Shown: positions 17,859 to 27,672, counted from the stretch's first letter. The stretch: DNA of 64,000 nt from Marinobacterium iners DSM 11526 (GCF_900107855.1 NZ_FNRJ01000005.1:180662-244661), one strand, 5' to 3'. Notes: a model not told the origin generated them from the letters alone. Numbers and translations are program-made.

Positions 17859-20507
17859 ATGATTGAAGATATCGATCCAATCGAAACCCAGGAATGGATG
17901 GATGCTCTCGAATCCGTCGCCAAAAACGACGGTGACGAACGTGCGCGTTACCTCATGCGCGAACTCGGTTCCAGGGCTGCAGCGCTCGGTGTGCAGGATG
18001 CCACCACGCTTAACACCCCATACGTAAACACCATCTCACCTCGCGATGAAGTGCGCATGCCGGGTGATCTGTTCATGGAACGACGCATTCGTTCCTTCAT
18101 TCGCTGGAACGCAATGGCAATGGTCATGCGTGCCAATGACAATGAAGACGCACTCGGCGGTCATATCTCCAGCTTCTCCTCCTCTGCAACACTCTACGAT
18201 ATCGGTTTTAACTACTTTTTTCATGGCCCTGAAGGCGATCGCGAATCCGACATGGTGTTCTTCCAGGGGCACATCTCACCGGGTATTTATGCGCGTGCTT
18301 ACCTTGAAGGTCGTCTGACAGAAGAGCAGCTGGACAACTTCCGCCGTGAAGTGGATGGCAATGGTCTGTCCTCCTATCCGCACCCCTGGTTGATGCCGAA
18401 CTTCTGGCAGTTCCCGACCGTTTCCATGGGTCTCGGCCCGATTCAGGCGATCTACCAGGCGCACGTGATGCGTTACCTGTCTGCGCGGGATCTGGTCAAG
18501 CGCGGTAACCGCAAGGTGTGGGCATTCCTGGGTGATGGTGAGTGTGATGAGCCGGAAACACTGGGGGCCATTTCACTGGCAGGGCGCGAGCAGCTGGAAA
18601 ACCTGGTATTCGTGATCAACTGCAACCTGCAGCGTCTGGACGGCCCGGTACGCGGCAACGGCAAGATCGTGCAGGAGCTTGAAGGCGTATTCAAGGGCGC
18701 AGGCTGGAACGTGATCAAGGTCCTGTGGGGTCGTCACTGGGATCCGCTGTTTGAACGCGACACCACTGGTCTGCTGACCAAACGCATGAATGAAGTCTGC
18801 GACGGTGAGCTGCAGAACTACAAGGCCAACGGCGGTGCCTACACTCGCGAGCATTTCTTCGGCAAGTACCCGGAGCTGCTTGAGCTGGTGAAGGACATGT
18901 CCGATGACGAGATCATGAAGCTGAACCGTGGTGGCCACGACCCCTACAAGGTGTACGCAGCCTACCATGAGGCGATGAACAACAAGGGCCAGCCTACCGT
19001 TATTCTGGCTCAGACCGTCAAGGGTTACGGCACAGGCCAGTCCGGCCAGGCCAAGAATGATACCCACTCACTGAAGAAGGTGGCACTGGACGATCTCAAG
19101 GCGTTCCGTGATAACTTCAACATTCCGCTGTCTGATGATCAGCTGAAGGAAGTGCCGTATTACCGTCCGTCGCCGGACTCGCCTGAAATGAAGTACATGC
19201 TGGAGCGCCGCAAGCAGCTTGGCGGTTTCTATCCGGCACGTCGTACCGAGTTTGAACAGCTGGAAATTCCCGGGCTTGATGCCTTTTCCGGGCAGCTTAA
19301 ATCCAGCGGAGAGCGAACCCTTTCGACTCAGATGGCGCTGAACCGTGTACTCAGCACCCTGGTCAAGGACAAGAGCATGGGGCAGCGTGTGGTTCCGATT
19401 GTACCGGACGAAGCGCGCACCTTCGGTATGGAAGGCATGTTCCGTCAGTTGGGCATATACTCTTCTGAAGGTCAGCGTTACGTTCCGCACGACTCCGACC
19501 AGATCATGTACTACAAGGAGTCCAAGAGCGGCCAGATCCTGCAGGAAGGGATTAACGAGGCAGGCGCCATGTCGGCCTGGATTGCGGCGGCCACCTCATA
19601 TGCCAACAACAACTGCACCATGGTGCCGTTCTACATTTTCTACTCCATGTTCGGCTTCCAGCGCATTATGGACCTGGCCTGGGCAGCAGGTGACTCTCAG
19701 GCGCGTGGCTTCCTGATCGGTGCCACATCCGGGCGTACAACCCTGAACGGCGAAGGTCTTCAGCACCAGGATGGTCATAGCCATCTAATGGCGCAAATGA
19801 TCCCGAACTGTGTCTCCTACGACCCGACCTATGGCTACGAGATGGCCGTGATCGTGCAGGATGGCCTGCGTCGCATGTATCAGGAACAGGAAAACCGGTT
19901 CTACTACATCACCACGCTGAACGAGAACTACCAGCATCCGGAAATGCCGCAGGGTGCCGAAGAAGGCATCATCAAGGGCATGTACCTGCTGGAAGAGGGC
20001 AAGGATTCCGATCTCAAGGTGCAGCTGATGGGCTGTGGTTCGATTCTGCGCGAAGTGCGCGAGGCGGCAAATATTCTGCGCGACGAGTTCGGTGTTGAGG
20101 CGGATGTATGGAGCACGACCTCCATCAATGAGCTGCGCCGCGATGCGCAGGCAGTCAGTCGCTGGAATCTTCTGCACCCTGAAGAGGATGTGTGCAAGTC
20201 CTATGTGGAAGAGTGTCTGGAAGGGCGTGAAGGCCCGGTGATTGCATCCACCGACTACATTCGCCTGTATGCGGACCAGTTGCGTGAGTACATCCCGCGC
20301 CGCTACAAGGTGCTGGGTACTGACGGCTTTGGTCGCTCGGATACCCGTGGCAAGCTGCGTGAATTCTTTGAAGTTAACCGCTACTACGTCACGGTTGCAG
20401 CCCTGAAAGCACTGCAGGAAGAGGGCAAGCTGGAGGCTTCGGTTGTCGCCAAGGCCATTCAGAAGTTCAACATCAACCCGGAAAAGCCGGCGCCCTGGAC
20501 ACTGTAA
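17859..20507 (+). CDS. aceE: Pyruvate dehydrogenase E1 component, homodimeric type
   Basis: Thiamine diphosphate enzyme that decarboxylates pyruvate and passes the acetyl group to the lipoyl groups of E2. From the ATG at 17859 it has 882 residues, the normal homodimeric E1 size, beginning MIEDIDPIETQEWMDAL. The ThDP motif GDGECDEPE and the GATSGRTTLNGEGLQHQDGH segment are present. A GGAGAAGG site lies at about 17838. A GTG at 17850 is an alternative start, and the frame is open a further 87 bases upstream. It is followed by aceF after 46 bases. Confidence 0.97.
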   Translation: MIEDIDPIETQEWMDALESVAKNDGDERARYLMRELGSRAAALGVQDATTLNTPYVNTISPRDEVRMPGDLFMERRIRSFIRWNAMAMVMRANDNEDALGGHISSFSSSATLYDIGFNYFFHGPEGDRESDMVFFQGHISPGIYARAYLEGRLTEEQLDNFRREVDGNGLSSYPHPWLMPNFWQFPTVSMGLGPIQAIYQAHVMRYLSARDLVKRGNRKVWAFLGDGECDEPETLGAISLAGREQLENLVFVINCNLQRLDGPVRGNGKIVQELEGVFKGAGWNVIKVLWGRHWDPLFERDTTGLLTKRMNEVCDGELQNYKANGGAYTREHFFGKYPELLELVKDMSDDEIMKLNRGGHDPYKVYAAYHEAMNNKGQPTVILAQTVKGYGTGQSGQAKNDTHSLKKVALDDLKAFRDNFNIPLSDDQLKEVPYYRPSPDSPEMKYMLERRKQLGGFYPARRTEFEQLEIPGLDAFSGQLKSSGERTLSTQMALNRVLSTLVKDKSMGQRVVPIVPDEARTFGMEGMFRQLGIYSSEGQRYVPHDSDQIMYYKESKSGQILQEGINEAGAMSAWIAAATSYANNNCTMVPFYIFYSMFGFQRIMDLAWAAGDSQARGFLIGATSGRTTLNGEGLQHQDGHSHLMAQMIPNCVSYDPTYGYEMAVIVQDGLRRMYQEQENRFYYITTLNENYQHPEMPQGAEEGIIKGMYLLEEGKDSDLKVQLMGCGSILREVREAANILRDEFGVEADVWSTTSINELRRDAQAVSRWNLLHPEEDVCKSYVEECLEGREGPVIASTDYIRLYADQLREYIPRRYKVLGTDGFGRSDTRGKLREFFEVNRYYVTVAALKALQEEGKLEASVVAKAIQKFNINPEKPAPWTL

Positions 20508-20553
20508 GTGGCAGGCGAGTGAACATCTGACTGGTTAAGCGAGAGGAATTATT

Positions 20554-22551
20554 GTGACTACCACTACTATTAAAGTGCCTGATATCGGCGGTAGCGAAAA
20601 CGTCGACATCATCGAAGTATGTGTCAAAGAGGGCGACACCATCGCCGAGGGTGATTCTCTGATCGTGCTGGAGACTGATAAGGCCTCCATGGAAGTCCCC
20701 TCCACCCACGCGGGTGTGGTGAAGAAAATTGTTGTTTCAGAAGGCAGCACCTGTAACGAGGGTGACGTGATTCTGGAGCTGGAAACGGACGCGGAGGGCG
20801 GCTCTGAGCCAGCGGCGTCTGGTGAGTCTGCAGCGACGAAGGCGGAAGAGTCGGCGCCGGCATCTGAGCCCGAAGCGACCAAACAGGCGGCGCCCACGTC
20901 TGATTCCGGCAGCCGCATTGAGCAGGTGCTGGTACCGGATCTCTCCGGCGCATCTGATGTGGATGTGATCGAAGTGCTGGTCAAGGCCGGCGATGAAATC
21001 GCTGAAGGCGATAGTCTGATTACTCTGGAAACCGATAAGGCTTCAATGGAAGTGCCAGCCCCGATGGGTGGTAAGGTTGTTTCCATGAAGATTAATGAAG
21101 GCGATCAGGTTAATGAAGGCGACCTGCTGCTCGAGCTTGAAGTCAGTGGCGGCGCGTCCGGATCTGGCCAAAGTGACACTCCGGCTGCTGATGCATCGGT
21201 GACACCGTCTACTTCTGAGTCTGCAGCTGAATCTGCGCCTGCAGTTGCATCCGGTGGTGTGGAACAAGTGACCGTTCCGGACCTGTCCGGTGCCAGCGAT
21301 GTAGACGTGATCGAAGTGCTGGTCAAAGCCGGTGACGAGATCGCGGAAGGTGACAGCCTGATCACACTTGAAACCGACAAGGCTTCTATGGAAGTGCCGG
21401 CTCCGAAAGGTGGCAGGGTCAAGACTGTCAGTATCAGTGAGGGCGATAAGGTCAATGAAGGTGATGTGATCATTGAGCTGGAAGTGGCGGGTGCTCCTGC
21501 CGCTGCCCCCAAGGCTGACACTTCCAAGGCTGCACCAGCGCCCGCTGCCAAGTCTGCATCGGCTGCTGCACCTGCCAAGTCGGCTGCTCCGGCAGCGGAT
21601 AAGAATGTGGATCTTGGAGCGCTCGAGCAGAAGAACCGCAAGGTACATGCTGGCCCGGCCGTGCGTGCACTGGCGCGTGAGTTTGGCGTCGAGCTGGCCA
21701 ATGTCTCCGGTACGGGCCGTAAGGGTCGTATCCTGAAGGAAGATGTTCAAGCCTATGTGAAGTCTGCGTTGAAGCAGCTGAGCGAAAAAGGTCCGGCTGC
21801 CGTGACCGGCGGCAGTGGTATTCCGGCCATTCCGGCGGTGGACTTCAGCAAGTTCGGTGAAACCGAGATGGTTAAGCTGAGCAAGGTGGACAAAATCACC
21901 CGTGACAACATGTCGCGCTGCTGGCTGAATATTCCGCACGTGACTCAGTTTGATGATGCCGATATCACTGAGCTTGAGGCTTTCCGAAAGGAAATGAAGG
22001 ACGCGGCTGCGAAGGAAGGCGTCAAGCTGACCCCACTGCCGTTCATGATCAAGGCCTGTGCCATTGCGCTCAAGCGTCACCAGAAATTCAATGCATCGCT
22101 GCATCATGATGGTGAGCACATTGTCTACAAGAAGTACGTCAATATCGGTATCGCAGTGGATACACCGAACGGTCTGATGGTGCCGGTGATCAAGGATGCA
22201 GATCAGAAGAGCGTCTACGATCTGGCACGCGAAGCGACCGAGCTGGCCGGCAAGGCCAAGGATCGCAAGCTGAAGCCGAACGAAATGCAGGGTGCCTGCT
22301 TCACCATCTCCAGTCTCGGCGGTATCGGCGGCAATGGTTTTACGCCGATCGTCAATGCGCCGGAGGTGGCGATCCTTGGTATCTCCAAGGCGGATATCAA
22401 GCCGCGCTGGAATGGCAAGGAGTTCGAGCCGCGCCTGATGCTGCCACTGTGCCTGTCCTACGATCACCGTGCCATCAACGGTGGTGATGCCGGTCGTTTC
22501 CTGACCGACCTAAACGGGCTGCTGAGCGATATCCGTCGTCTGGTGCTCTGA
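20554..22551 (+). CDS. aceF: Pyruvate dehydrogenase E2 (dihydrolipoamide acetyltransferase) with three lipoyl domains
   Basis: Acetyltransferase core of the pyruvate dehydrogenase complex, 665 residues. Three lipoyl domains each carry ETDKASMEVP, with lipoylated lysines near residues 43, 162 and 276. They are joined by Ala/Pro/Ser-rich flexible linkers. A peripheral subunit-binding domain (about 363-400, AVRALAREFGVEL) follows, then the catalytic domain with its HxxxD-type motif (YDHRAINGGDAGRF, His near 638). The start is a GTG with GAGAGGAA upstream. The second and third lipoyl domains are nearly identical, which suggests a recent duplication. The E3 gene is not adjacent. Confidence 0.97.
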   Translation: MTTTTIKVPDIGGSENVDIIEVCVKEGDTIAEGDSLIVLETDKASMEVPSTHAGVVKKIVVSEGSTCNEGDVILELETDAEGGSEPAASGESAATKAEESAPASEPEATKQAAPTSDSGSRIEQVLVPDLSGASDVDVIEVLVKAGDEIAEGDSLITLETDKASMEVPAPMGGKVVSMKINEGDQVNEGDLLLELEVSGGASGSGQSDTPAADASVTPSTSESAAESAPAVASGGVEQVTVPDLSGASDVDVIEVLVKAGDEIAEGDSLITLETDKASMEVPAPKGGRVKTVSISEGDKVNEGDVIIELEVAGAPAAAPKADTSKAAPAPAAKSASAAAPAKSAAPAADKNVDLGALEQKNRKVHAGPAVRALAREFGVELANVSGTGRKGRILKEDVQAYVKSALKQLSEKGPAAVTGGSGIPAIPAVDFSKFGETEMVKLSKVDKITRDNMSRCWLNIPHVTQFDDADITELEAFRKEMKDAAAKEGVKLTPLPFMIKACAIALKRHQKFNASLHHDGEHIVYKKYVNIGIAVDTPNGLMVPVIKDADQKSVYDLAREATELAGKAKDRKLKPNEMQGACFTISSLGGIGGNGFTPIVNAPEVAILGISKADIKPRWNGKEFEPRLMLPLCLSYDHRAINGGDAGRFLTDLNGLLSDIRRLVL

Positions 22552-22587
22552 CCTGCTGTAATCGGCAAGGCTTGGAAATACGGCAAT

Positions 22588-22627
22588 AAAAAAGGGGTGA
22601 AGATCCAGTGATCTTCACCCCTTTTTT
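22588..22627. terminator. Strong bidirectional terminator after aceF
   Basis: A perfect stem (ggggtgaagatc / gatcttcacccc) with loop CAGT, flanked by A6 and T6. It can end aceF on the plus strand and the purine permease transcript on the minus strand. Confidence 0.93.
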
Positions 22628-22673
22628 CGTTGTGCCATAGCGCGGTGCAGGACCGGGATAAACTCGCGTGCCT

Positions 22674-23966
22674 CTAGCCGTAAAACGCCATTTTAACGAT
22701 GAACAGGGCGGACAGTATCCAAAGCGCCGGATTAAGCTGATCAAAGCGCCCACTCAGTGCTTTGATCGCGGTGTATGAGATCAGACCAAAGGCGATACCG
22801 GTAGTGATGGAAAATGTCAGCGGCATGCTGACGGCGGCGATGACAACGGGCGCGGCTTCGGTGATGTCATCCCAGTTTATCTGGATCAGGCTGTGAGTCA
22901 TCAGCACGGCAACGAACAGAAGGGCAGGGGCAGTGGCATAGGCCGGAATGGTGCCTGCCAACGGTGACATGAACAGGCAGGCCAGAAACAGGATGCCCAC
23001 AACGACAGCCGTGAGGCCGGTGCGCCCGCCGGCAGCGATGCCTGCGCCGGATTCGACATAGCTGGTGGTCGTTGAGGTGCCCATGACCGAACCAGCCATG
23101 GTAGCGGTGGAGTCTGCCATCAGGGCGCGGCCCAGGCGTGGCAGTTTGCCATCGGGCGTCAGCAGCTTGCCTTTCTGAGCTACCGCGATGAGTGTGCCCG
23201 AGGTGTCAAACAGGTCCACAAACAGGAATGAGAAGATAACACTGACCAAGCCAATGCTGAGAGCGCCGGCTATGTCCAGTTGGCCAAGGGTGGGGGCGAG
23301 GGACGGTGGGGCGGAAAATACGCCGTTGAACTCTGTCTGGCCTGCTATCAGGCTGACCAGAGTGATGGCGAGAATGCCGATCATGACAGACCCGGTAACC
23401 TGGCGGTAATACAGAGCAGCAATCAGAACAAAACCGATGCAGGCCATGATCGCACCCCATTGTCCCATGTCTCCGATAGTGACCAGAGTGGCGGGGTTGT
23501 CCACCACAATGCCTGCGTTCTTGAGGCCGATAAAACCCAGAAACAGACCGATGCCTGCGCCAATGCCTGCTTTCAGTGCCAGTGGGATGCTATTGATGAT
23601 CCACTCGCGAATGCGGAAAACTGACAGCAGGAAAAAGCAGACGCCGGAAATGAATACGGCACCCAGTGCGGTTTCCCAGCTGTAGCCCATCTGTCCGACA
23701 ACGGTAAAGCTGAAAAAGGCATTCAGGCCCATGCCGGGTGCAAGCGCGATTGGGTAGTTGGCCCAAAATCCCATCACAAAACAACCGATGGCCGCTGCAA
23801 GGCAGGTGGCGACAAATACGGCGCCTGCATCCATTCCGGTACTGGCCAGCATCGAGGGGTTCACAAAAATGATGTAGGCCATTGTCAGAAAGGTGGTGAT
23901 TCCGGCAATGACTTCAGTCTTGATGGAGGTGTTATGCTCTTTGAGCTTAAATATCCTGTCCAGCAT
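22674..23966 (-). CDS. NCS2-family nucleobase permease (adenine/guanine/hypoxanthine type)
   Basis: Proton-coupled purine permease of the AzgA/PbuG branch, 430 residues with about 12 to 13 membrane segments. Family landmarks are EVIAGITTFLTMAYII, the substrate motif ALAPGMGLNAFF, and TSTTTSYVESGAGIAAGGRTG-like signature residues in the middle. The ATG at 23966 (MLDRIFKLKEH) matches the usual N-terminus; a GTG 15 bases upstream is possible. Which purine is preferred cannot be told. No purine riboswitch is seen upstream. Confidence 0.93.
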   Translation of the reverse strand: MLDRIFKLKEHNTSIKTEVIAGITTFLTMAYIIFVNPSMLASTGMDAGAVFVATCLAAAIGCFVMGFWANYPIALAPGMGLNAFFSFTVVGQMGYSWETALGAVFISGVCFFLLSVFRIREWIINSIPLALKAGIGAGIGLFLGFIGLKNAGIVVDNPATLVTIGDMGQWGAIMACIGFVLIAALYYRQVTGSVMIGILAITLVSLIAGQTEFNGVFSAPPSLAPTLGQLDIAGALSIGLVSVIFSFLFVDLFDTSGTLIAVAQKGKLLTPDGKLPRLGRALMADSTATMAGSVMGTSTTTSYVESGAGIAAGGRTGLTAVVVGILFLACLFMSPLAGTIPAYATAPALLFVAVLMTHSLIQINWDDITEAAPVVIAAVSMPLTFSITTGIAFGLISYTAIKALSGRFDQLNPALWILSALFIVKMAFYG

Positions 23967-24061
23967 GAGTGAGATATCCACAGATTACGGGAAAGGCGAA
24001 ATTCTACCTGAGTCTCACGCAGTGATCAGTATTGAATATGATGAAAGGCGGGAAAGAAGAT

Positions 24062-24138
24062 TGGTCGGGGTGACAGGATTTGAACCTACGACCCCTGCCT
24101 CCCGAAGACAGTGCTCTACCAGGCTGAGCTACACCCCG
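24062..24138 (-). tRNA. tRNA-Pro (anticodon CGG)
   Basis: A complete 77-base cloverleaf on the minus strand, including an encoded CCA. The acceptor stem pairs CGGGGTG with CACCCCG. The anticodon loop TTCGGGA reads CGG, and the T arm contains GGTTCAAATCC. The D arm contains AGCTCAGCCTGGTAGAGC. The CGG anticodon reads the proline codon CCG. Confidence 0.97.
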
Positions 24139-24309
24139 ACAAAGCTGAAGCTAAGTAATTGTTCTGATTGGAGGATGGCGTGGGAGCGCCTCAATCAGGA
24201 ACGGGGCGCATTATAGAGAGCCGGTGCCTGATTGCCAATAGGCGAGAGGTATTTTGTTAAGAAAATAAGTACACTCCTCAACGCTGATAACAGTGAAAAA
24301 GGGGGGGAT

Positions 24310-24675
24310 ATGCTGATTGGGTTGATGGTGCTGCTGATTTGTCAGCTGCTGGGTGAGTGGGTGGTGTTGGCGTTGGAGCTTCCGGTACCCGGGCCGGTAA
24401 TGGGCATGGTACTGCTGCTGGTAGGGCTGGTGATCAAGCGACAAGTGCCGGACCTGATCCGGCAGCCATCCGAAGGTTTGTTGCGCCATCTGACGTTACT
24501 GTTTGTTCCGGCTGGTGTTGGTTTAATGGTGCATGCCGAGCTGATTGCGGCTGAGTGGCTGATTATTATGGTGGCGCTGGTAGTCAGTACAGTCGTCACG
24601 GTACTGGTGACGGCGCTGGTACTGAAACGATTGACTCGTAAGCTGGATATGGCCGCATTGGAGGAACGGCGATGA
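24310..24675 (+). CDS. CidA/LrgA-family holin-like membrane protein
   Basis: Small inner-membrane protein of 121 residues with four hydrophobic segments and the family motif LPVPGPVMGMVLLL. CidA/LrgA proteins are holin-like and act with a LrgB partner in murein hydrolase control or in transport of small metabolites. The ATG at 24310 is chosen because the family starts near MLIGLMVLLICQLLGE and a G-rich ribosome site lies just before it. The 3' end overlaps the lrgB-like gene by 4 bases. Confidence 0.92.
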   Translation: MLIGLMVLLICQLLGEWVVLALELPVPGPVMGMVLLLVGLVIKRQVPDLIRQPSEGLLRHLTLLFVPAGVGLMVHAELIAAEWLIIMVALVVSTVVTVLVTALVLKRLTRKLDMAALEERR

Positions 24676-25385
24676 GTAGCTTTTGGGTCTATTTTGCCGC
24701 CAAGCCCCTGTTCTGGATTATTGTCACCATTGCCACTTTTCTGTTCAGTAGTTGGCTTAATTGGAGGGTGGGAGGCACGCCTCTGCTACACCCCGTGCTG
24801 GTAGCACTGTCGCTGATCATTGTTTTTCTCCAGCTGACCGGAACGGACTATGACACCTATTTTAGTGGTGCCCAGTTCATTCATTTTTTGCTGGGGCCAG
24901 CAACAGTCGCCCTCGCAGTACCGCTGTATGACCATTTTGAACGGGTCAAGAAAATGTTGGTGCCGTTACTGGTTGCGTGTTTGTGCGGCGCGGTAACCGC
25001 CAGTGCATCGGCCATCCTTGTGGCCTGGGCATTGGGCGCATCCGAAGGGATGCTTTTGTCATTGGCACCCAAATCCGTGACTTCACCGATCGCCATCGGG
25101 ATTGCCGAGAAAATTGGTGGTTATCCTTCGTTGGCAGCGGGTCTGGTACTGATTACCGGTGCCATCGGATGCATTGTTGCGCCCCCGCTTTTTCGGTTGC
25201 TCAAAATCGAGGATGATGCCGTGAAGGGGTTTACCCTGGGGGTTTCAGCTCATGGTTTTGGTACGGCGTATGCTTTTGAGTTCAGTACGCTGGCCGGTGC
25301 TTTTTCCGGGCTTGCGATGGGGATGACCGGGTTGCTGACCGCTTTTCTGGTGCCGGTGTTGGTACGAATATTCGGGCTGGGGTGA
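24672..25385 (+). CDS. LrgB/CidB-family membrane protein
   Basis: Partner of the upstream LrgA-like protein: 237 residues with about seven to eight hydrophobic segments. It carries the LrgB signature near LAPKSVTSPIAIGIAEKIGG and SAHGFGTAYAFE. It overlaps the upstream gene by 4 bases (ATGA), which implies translational coupling. Confidence 0.94.
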   Translation: MSSFWVYFAAKPLFWIIVTIATFLFSSWLNWRVGGTPLLHPVLVALSLIIVFLQLTGTDYDTYFSGAQFIHFLLGPATVALAVPLYDHFERVKKMLVPLLVACLCGAVTASASAILVAWALGASEGMLLSLAPKSVTSPIAIGIAEKIGGYPSLAAGLVLITGAIGCIVAPPLFRLLKIEDDAVKGFTLGVSAHGFGTAYAFEFSTLAGAFSGLAMGMTGLLTAFLVPVLVRIFGLG

Positions 25386-25502
25386 CCTTGAATACGGCGG
25401 CTTGCGTAACAGCCGTGTTGCGGATTTGCGAAAACCGGTCTGCAGCAGTAAAGTTCGCCCCCGTTGTGGCGTTCATAAACTGACCAGAGGTGCAGACTGA
25501 AG

Positions 25503-26609
25503 ATGACCCCGCTTGAACGATACCGTAAAGACCTGGAACGTGAAGACTTCTCCTATGATTCGACTCAGGAGATGGCGGTCGGCCATCTGCAGCGCCTGTA
25601 CGATGAGCTGGTAGCGGCTGAACGGGCGCCAAAGCCCGGTCTGATGCAGCGTTTGGGCGGAAGGATCAAGCGTACGCCACAGGAGCCGGTCAAGGGGTTG
25701 TATTTCTGGGGTGGTGTCGGACGGGGCAAAACCTATTTGATGGATACCTTCTATGACAGTCTGCCGTTTGAGCGCAAGATGCGGACCCACTTTCACCGCT
25801 TTATGCAGAGGGTGCACCATGAGCTCAAAGCGCTGGATGGAACCAAGAACCCGCTGACTGAAATTGGTCGCAAGTATGCGCAGGAGGCACGCATCATCTG
25901 CTTTGATGAGTTTTTCGTGTCCGATATTACCGATGCGATGATTCTGGGTGGATTGATGCAAGAGCTGTTCAACAATGGAGTGTCGCTGGTGGCAACTTCC
26001 AATATCGTTCCTGACGGGCTCTACAAGGACGGTCTGCAGCGTCAGCGTTTTCTGCCGGCCATTGATATGCTCAAGCGTTTCACCGAAGTGGTCAATGTGG
26101 ACGGGGGAGTCGACTATCGTCTGCGCGCGCTGGAGCAGGCCGAACTCTACCACTGGCCGCTGGATGCAGCTGCCGACGAGAGCCTGAGTCGCAGTTTTGA
26201 AAGCCTCGCGCCCGACCTGGAGGAAGAGCAGTATGGTGCCCAGATAGAGATAAATGGTCGCAAGCTGCAGGCGCGGCGTCTGTGTGAGGATGTAGCCTGG
26301 TTTGATTTCAATGCACTGTGCAAAGGTGCGCGCTCACAGAACGATTACATCGAGCTTGGCAAAATCTATCATGCTGTGCTGCTCAGTAATGTTCCCCAGT
26401 TGGGCCGCAAGAATGATGATGCTGCTCGCCGATTTATCAATCTGGTCGATGAGTTCTATGACTCAGGCGTCAAGCTGATCATCTCCGCGGAAGTGCCGAT
26501 TCATGAAATCTATACCGAAGGTCGGCTTTCATTCGAAATTGAGCGTACCCAGAGTCGTCTGCTGGAGATGCAGTCGCATGAATATCTGGCGCGTGAACAT
26601 CGGGCCTGA
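25503..26609 (+). CDS. zapE: Cell division protein ZapE (AFG1-like ATPase)
   Basis: P-loop ATPase of 368 residues. The Walker A motif GGVGRGKTYLMD is at about residue 71 and the Walker B motif IICFDEFFVSD at about 131. In E. coli ZapE associates with the Z ring and with the membrane insertase. The position just upstream of rplM-rpsI is conserved in gammaproteobacteria. Confidence 0.96.
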   Translation: MTPLERYRKDLEREDFSYDSTQEMAVGHLQRLYDELVAAERAPKPGLMQRLGGRIKRTPQEPVKGLYFWGGVGRGKTYLMDTFYDSLPFERKMRTHFHRFMQRVHHELKALDGTKNPLTEIGRKYAQEARIICFDEFFVSDITDAMILGGLMQELFNNGVSLVATSNIVPDGLYKDGLQRQRFLPAIDMLKRFTEVVNVDGGVDYRLRALEQAELYHWPLDAAADESLSRSFESLAPDLEEEQYGAQIEINGRKLQARRLCEDVAWFDFNALCKGARSQNDYIELGKIYHAVLLSNVPQLGRKNDDAARRFINLVDEFYDSGVKLIISAEVPIHEIYTEGRLSFEIERTQSRLLEMQSHEYLAREHRA

Positions 26610-26615
26610 AAGCAC

Positions 26616-26644
26616 TTTTCAAGCAGGGTTGAAGCAAGTATAAT
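26616..26644 (+). promoter_or_regulatory. Sigma-70-type promoter for rplM-rpsI
   Basis: A consensus -10 box TATAAT (26639-26644) lies 17 bases downstream of a -35-like TTTTCA (26616-26621). The site is immediately after zapE and about 120 bases before rplM, leaving a long leader. Confidence 0.7.
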
Positions 26645-26681
26645 GCGCGCTCCCTGAAAGTAGGGTGCCGAAAAAGTGTAC

Positions 26682-26702
26682 GTTAGCGGCTTTGCTGCTA
26701 AC
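26682..26702 (+). promoter_or_regulatory. Hairpin in the rplM leader
   Basis: A 9-bp stem (gttagcggc / gctgctaac, one G-T pair) with a TTT loop lies in the untranslated leader of rplM. In E. coli the rplM-rpsI message is autoregulated by L13 through its leader. This hairpin is a candidate for the equivalent element, inferred from position only. Confidence 0.35.
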
Positions 26703-26765
26703 CAATAACTATAAGGTAAGTCGGAATCTCGGATTCGAGACTTAAATTGTAAGGTGAAACCATCC

Positions 26766-27194
26766 ATGAAAACTTTTACCGCCAAACCGGCCGAAGTAAA
26801 ACGCGACTGGTATGTTGTGGACGCAGAAGGTAAAACTCTGGGTCGCCTGGCAACTGAAATTGCCCGTCGTCTGCGTGGCAAGCACAAGCCGGAATACACT
26901 CCGCACGTTGATACCGGTGACTACATTGTTGTAGTGAACGCTGAAAAGGTTCACGTAACCGGCAACAAGCGCAATGACAAGATGTACTATCGTCACTCCG
27001 GTTTTCCGGGTGGCCTGAAGGAAGCCAACTTCAACAAGATGGTACAGACCTTCCCTGAGCGCACGATTGAGCTGGCTGTAAAGGGCATGCTGCCGAAAGG
27101 TCCTCTGGGCCGTGCCATGTACACCAAGCTGAAAGTCTACGCTGGTGGCGAGCACCCGCACCAGGCTCAGCAACCGAAAGAACTGAACATCTAA
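26766..27194 (+). CDS. rplM: 50S ribosomal protein L13
   Basis: Early-assembling protein of the large ribosomal subunit, 142 residues. The sequence is typical from [20 protein letters not shown] through [20 protein letters not shown]. The ATG at 26766 is preceded by AAGGTGAAA. It is followed by rpsI after 13 bases, the universal pair. Confidence 0.99.
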   Translation: MKTFTAKPAEVKRDWYVVDAEGKTLGRLATEIARRLRGKHKPEYTPHVDTGDYIVVVNAEKVHVTGNKRNDKMYYRHSGFPGGLKEANFNKMVQTFPERTIELAVKGMLPKGPLGRAMYTKLKVYAGGEHPHQAQQPKELNI

Positions 27195-27207
27195 GGGGAA
27201 GGCGAAA

Positions 27208-27600
27208 ATGTCTACTACTCAGTATTACGGTACCGGCCGTCGCAAAACCTCTACTGCTCGTGTCTTCCTGCGCCCGGGTACAGGCAAGATCATGATCAAC
27301 AACCGTACTCTGGAAGAGTACTTCGGTCGCGTGACTGCACGTATGATCGTCAAGCAGCCGCTGGAGCTGACTGATAACGTCGAAAAATTCGACGCGCACA
27401 TCACCGTCAAGGGTGGTGGTGGCTTCGGTCAGGCCGGTGCTATCCGTCACGGCATCACTCGTGCTCTGATGGAATATGACGAAACTCTGCGTGGCGCCCT
27501 GCGTGAAGCGGGCTACGTTACTCGTGACGCACGTATGGTTGAGCGTAAGAAAGTGGGTCTGCGCAAAGCACGTAAGCGTCCGCAGTTCTCCAAGCGTTAA
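27208..27600 (+). CDS. rpsI: 30S ribosomal protein S9
   Basis: Small-subunit ribosomal protein of 130 residues. The N-terminus is [16 protein letters not shown] and the C-terminal tail [17 protein letters not shown] reaches the P-site tRNA. An AGGGGAAGG site precedes the ATG. Confidence 0.99.
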   Translation: MSTTQYYGTGRRKTSTARVFLRPGTGKIMINNRTLEEYFGRVTARMIVKQPLELTDNVEKFDAHITVKGGGGFGQAGAIRHGITRALMEYDETLRGALREAGYVTRDARMVERKKVGLRKARKRPQFSKR

Positions 27601-27632
27601 TTTGCCTGCGGCATTGCCGCGTTATGGCAGCG

Positions 27633-27672
27633 AAAAAAAAAGCCTGCAGCCTTATGGTTGTGGGCTTTTTTT
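27633..27672 (+). terminator. Terminator after rpsI
   Basis: An imperfect stem (agcctgca / tgtgggct) is flanked by a run of nine As and a run of seven Ts, about 35 bases after the rpsI stop. Confidence 0.85.

Noticed and set aside
21043..22467. Open frame of 474 codons opposite aceF
   Set aside because: It lies fully antisense to a conserved gene, has no recognisable domain, and arises from the codon bias of the plus strand.
23967..24061. Possible purine riboswitch upstream of the nucleobase permease
   Set aside because: The conserved three-way-junction core and loop sequences are not seen on the minus strand, and the leader is too short.
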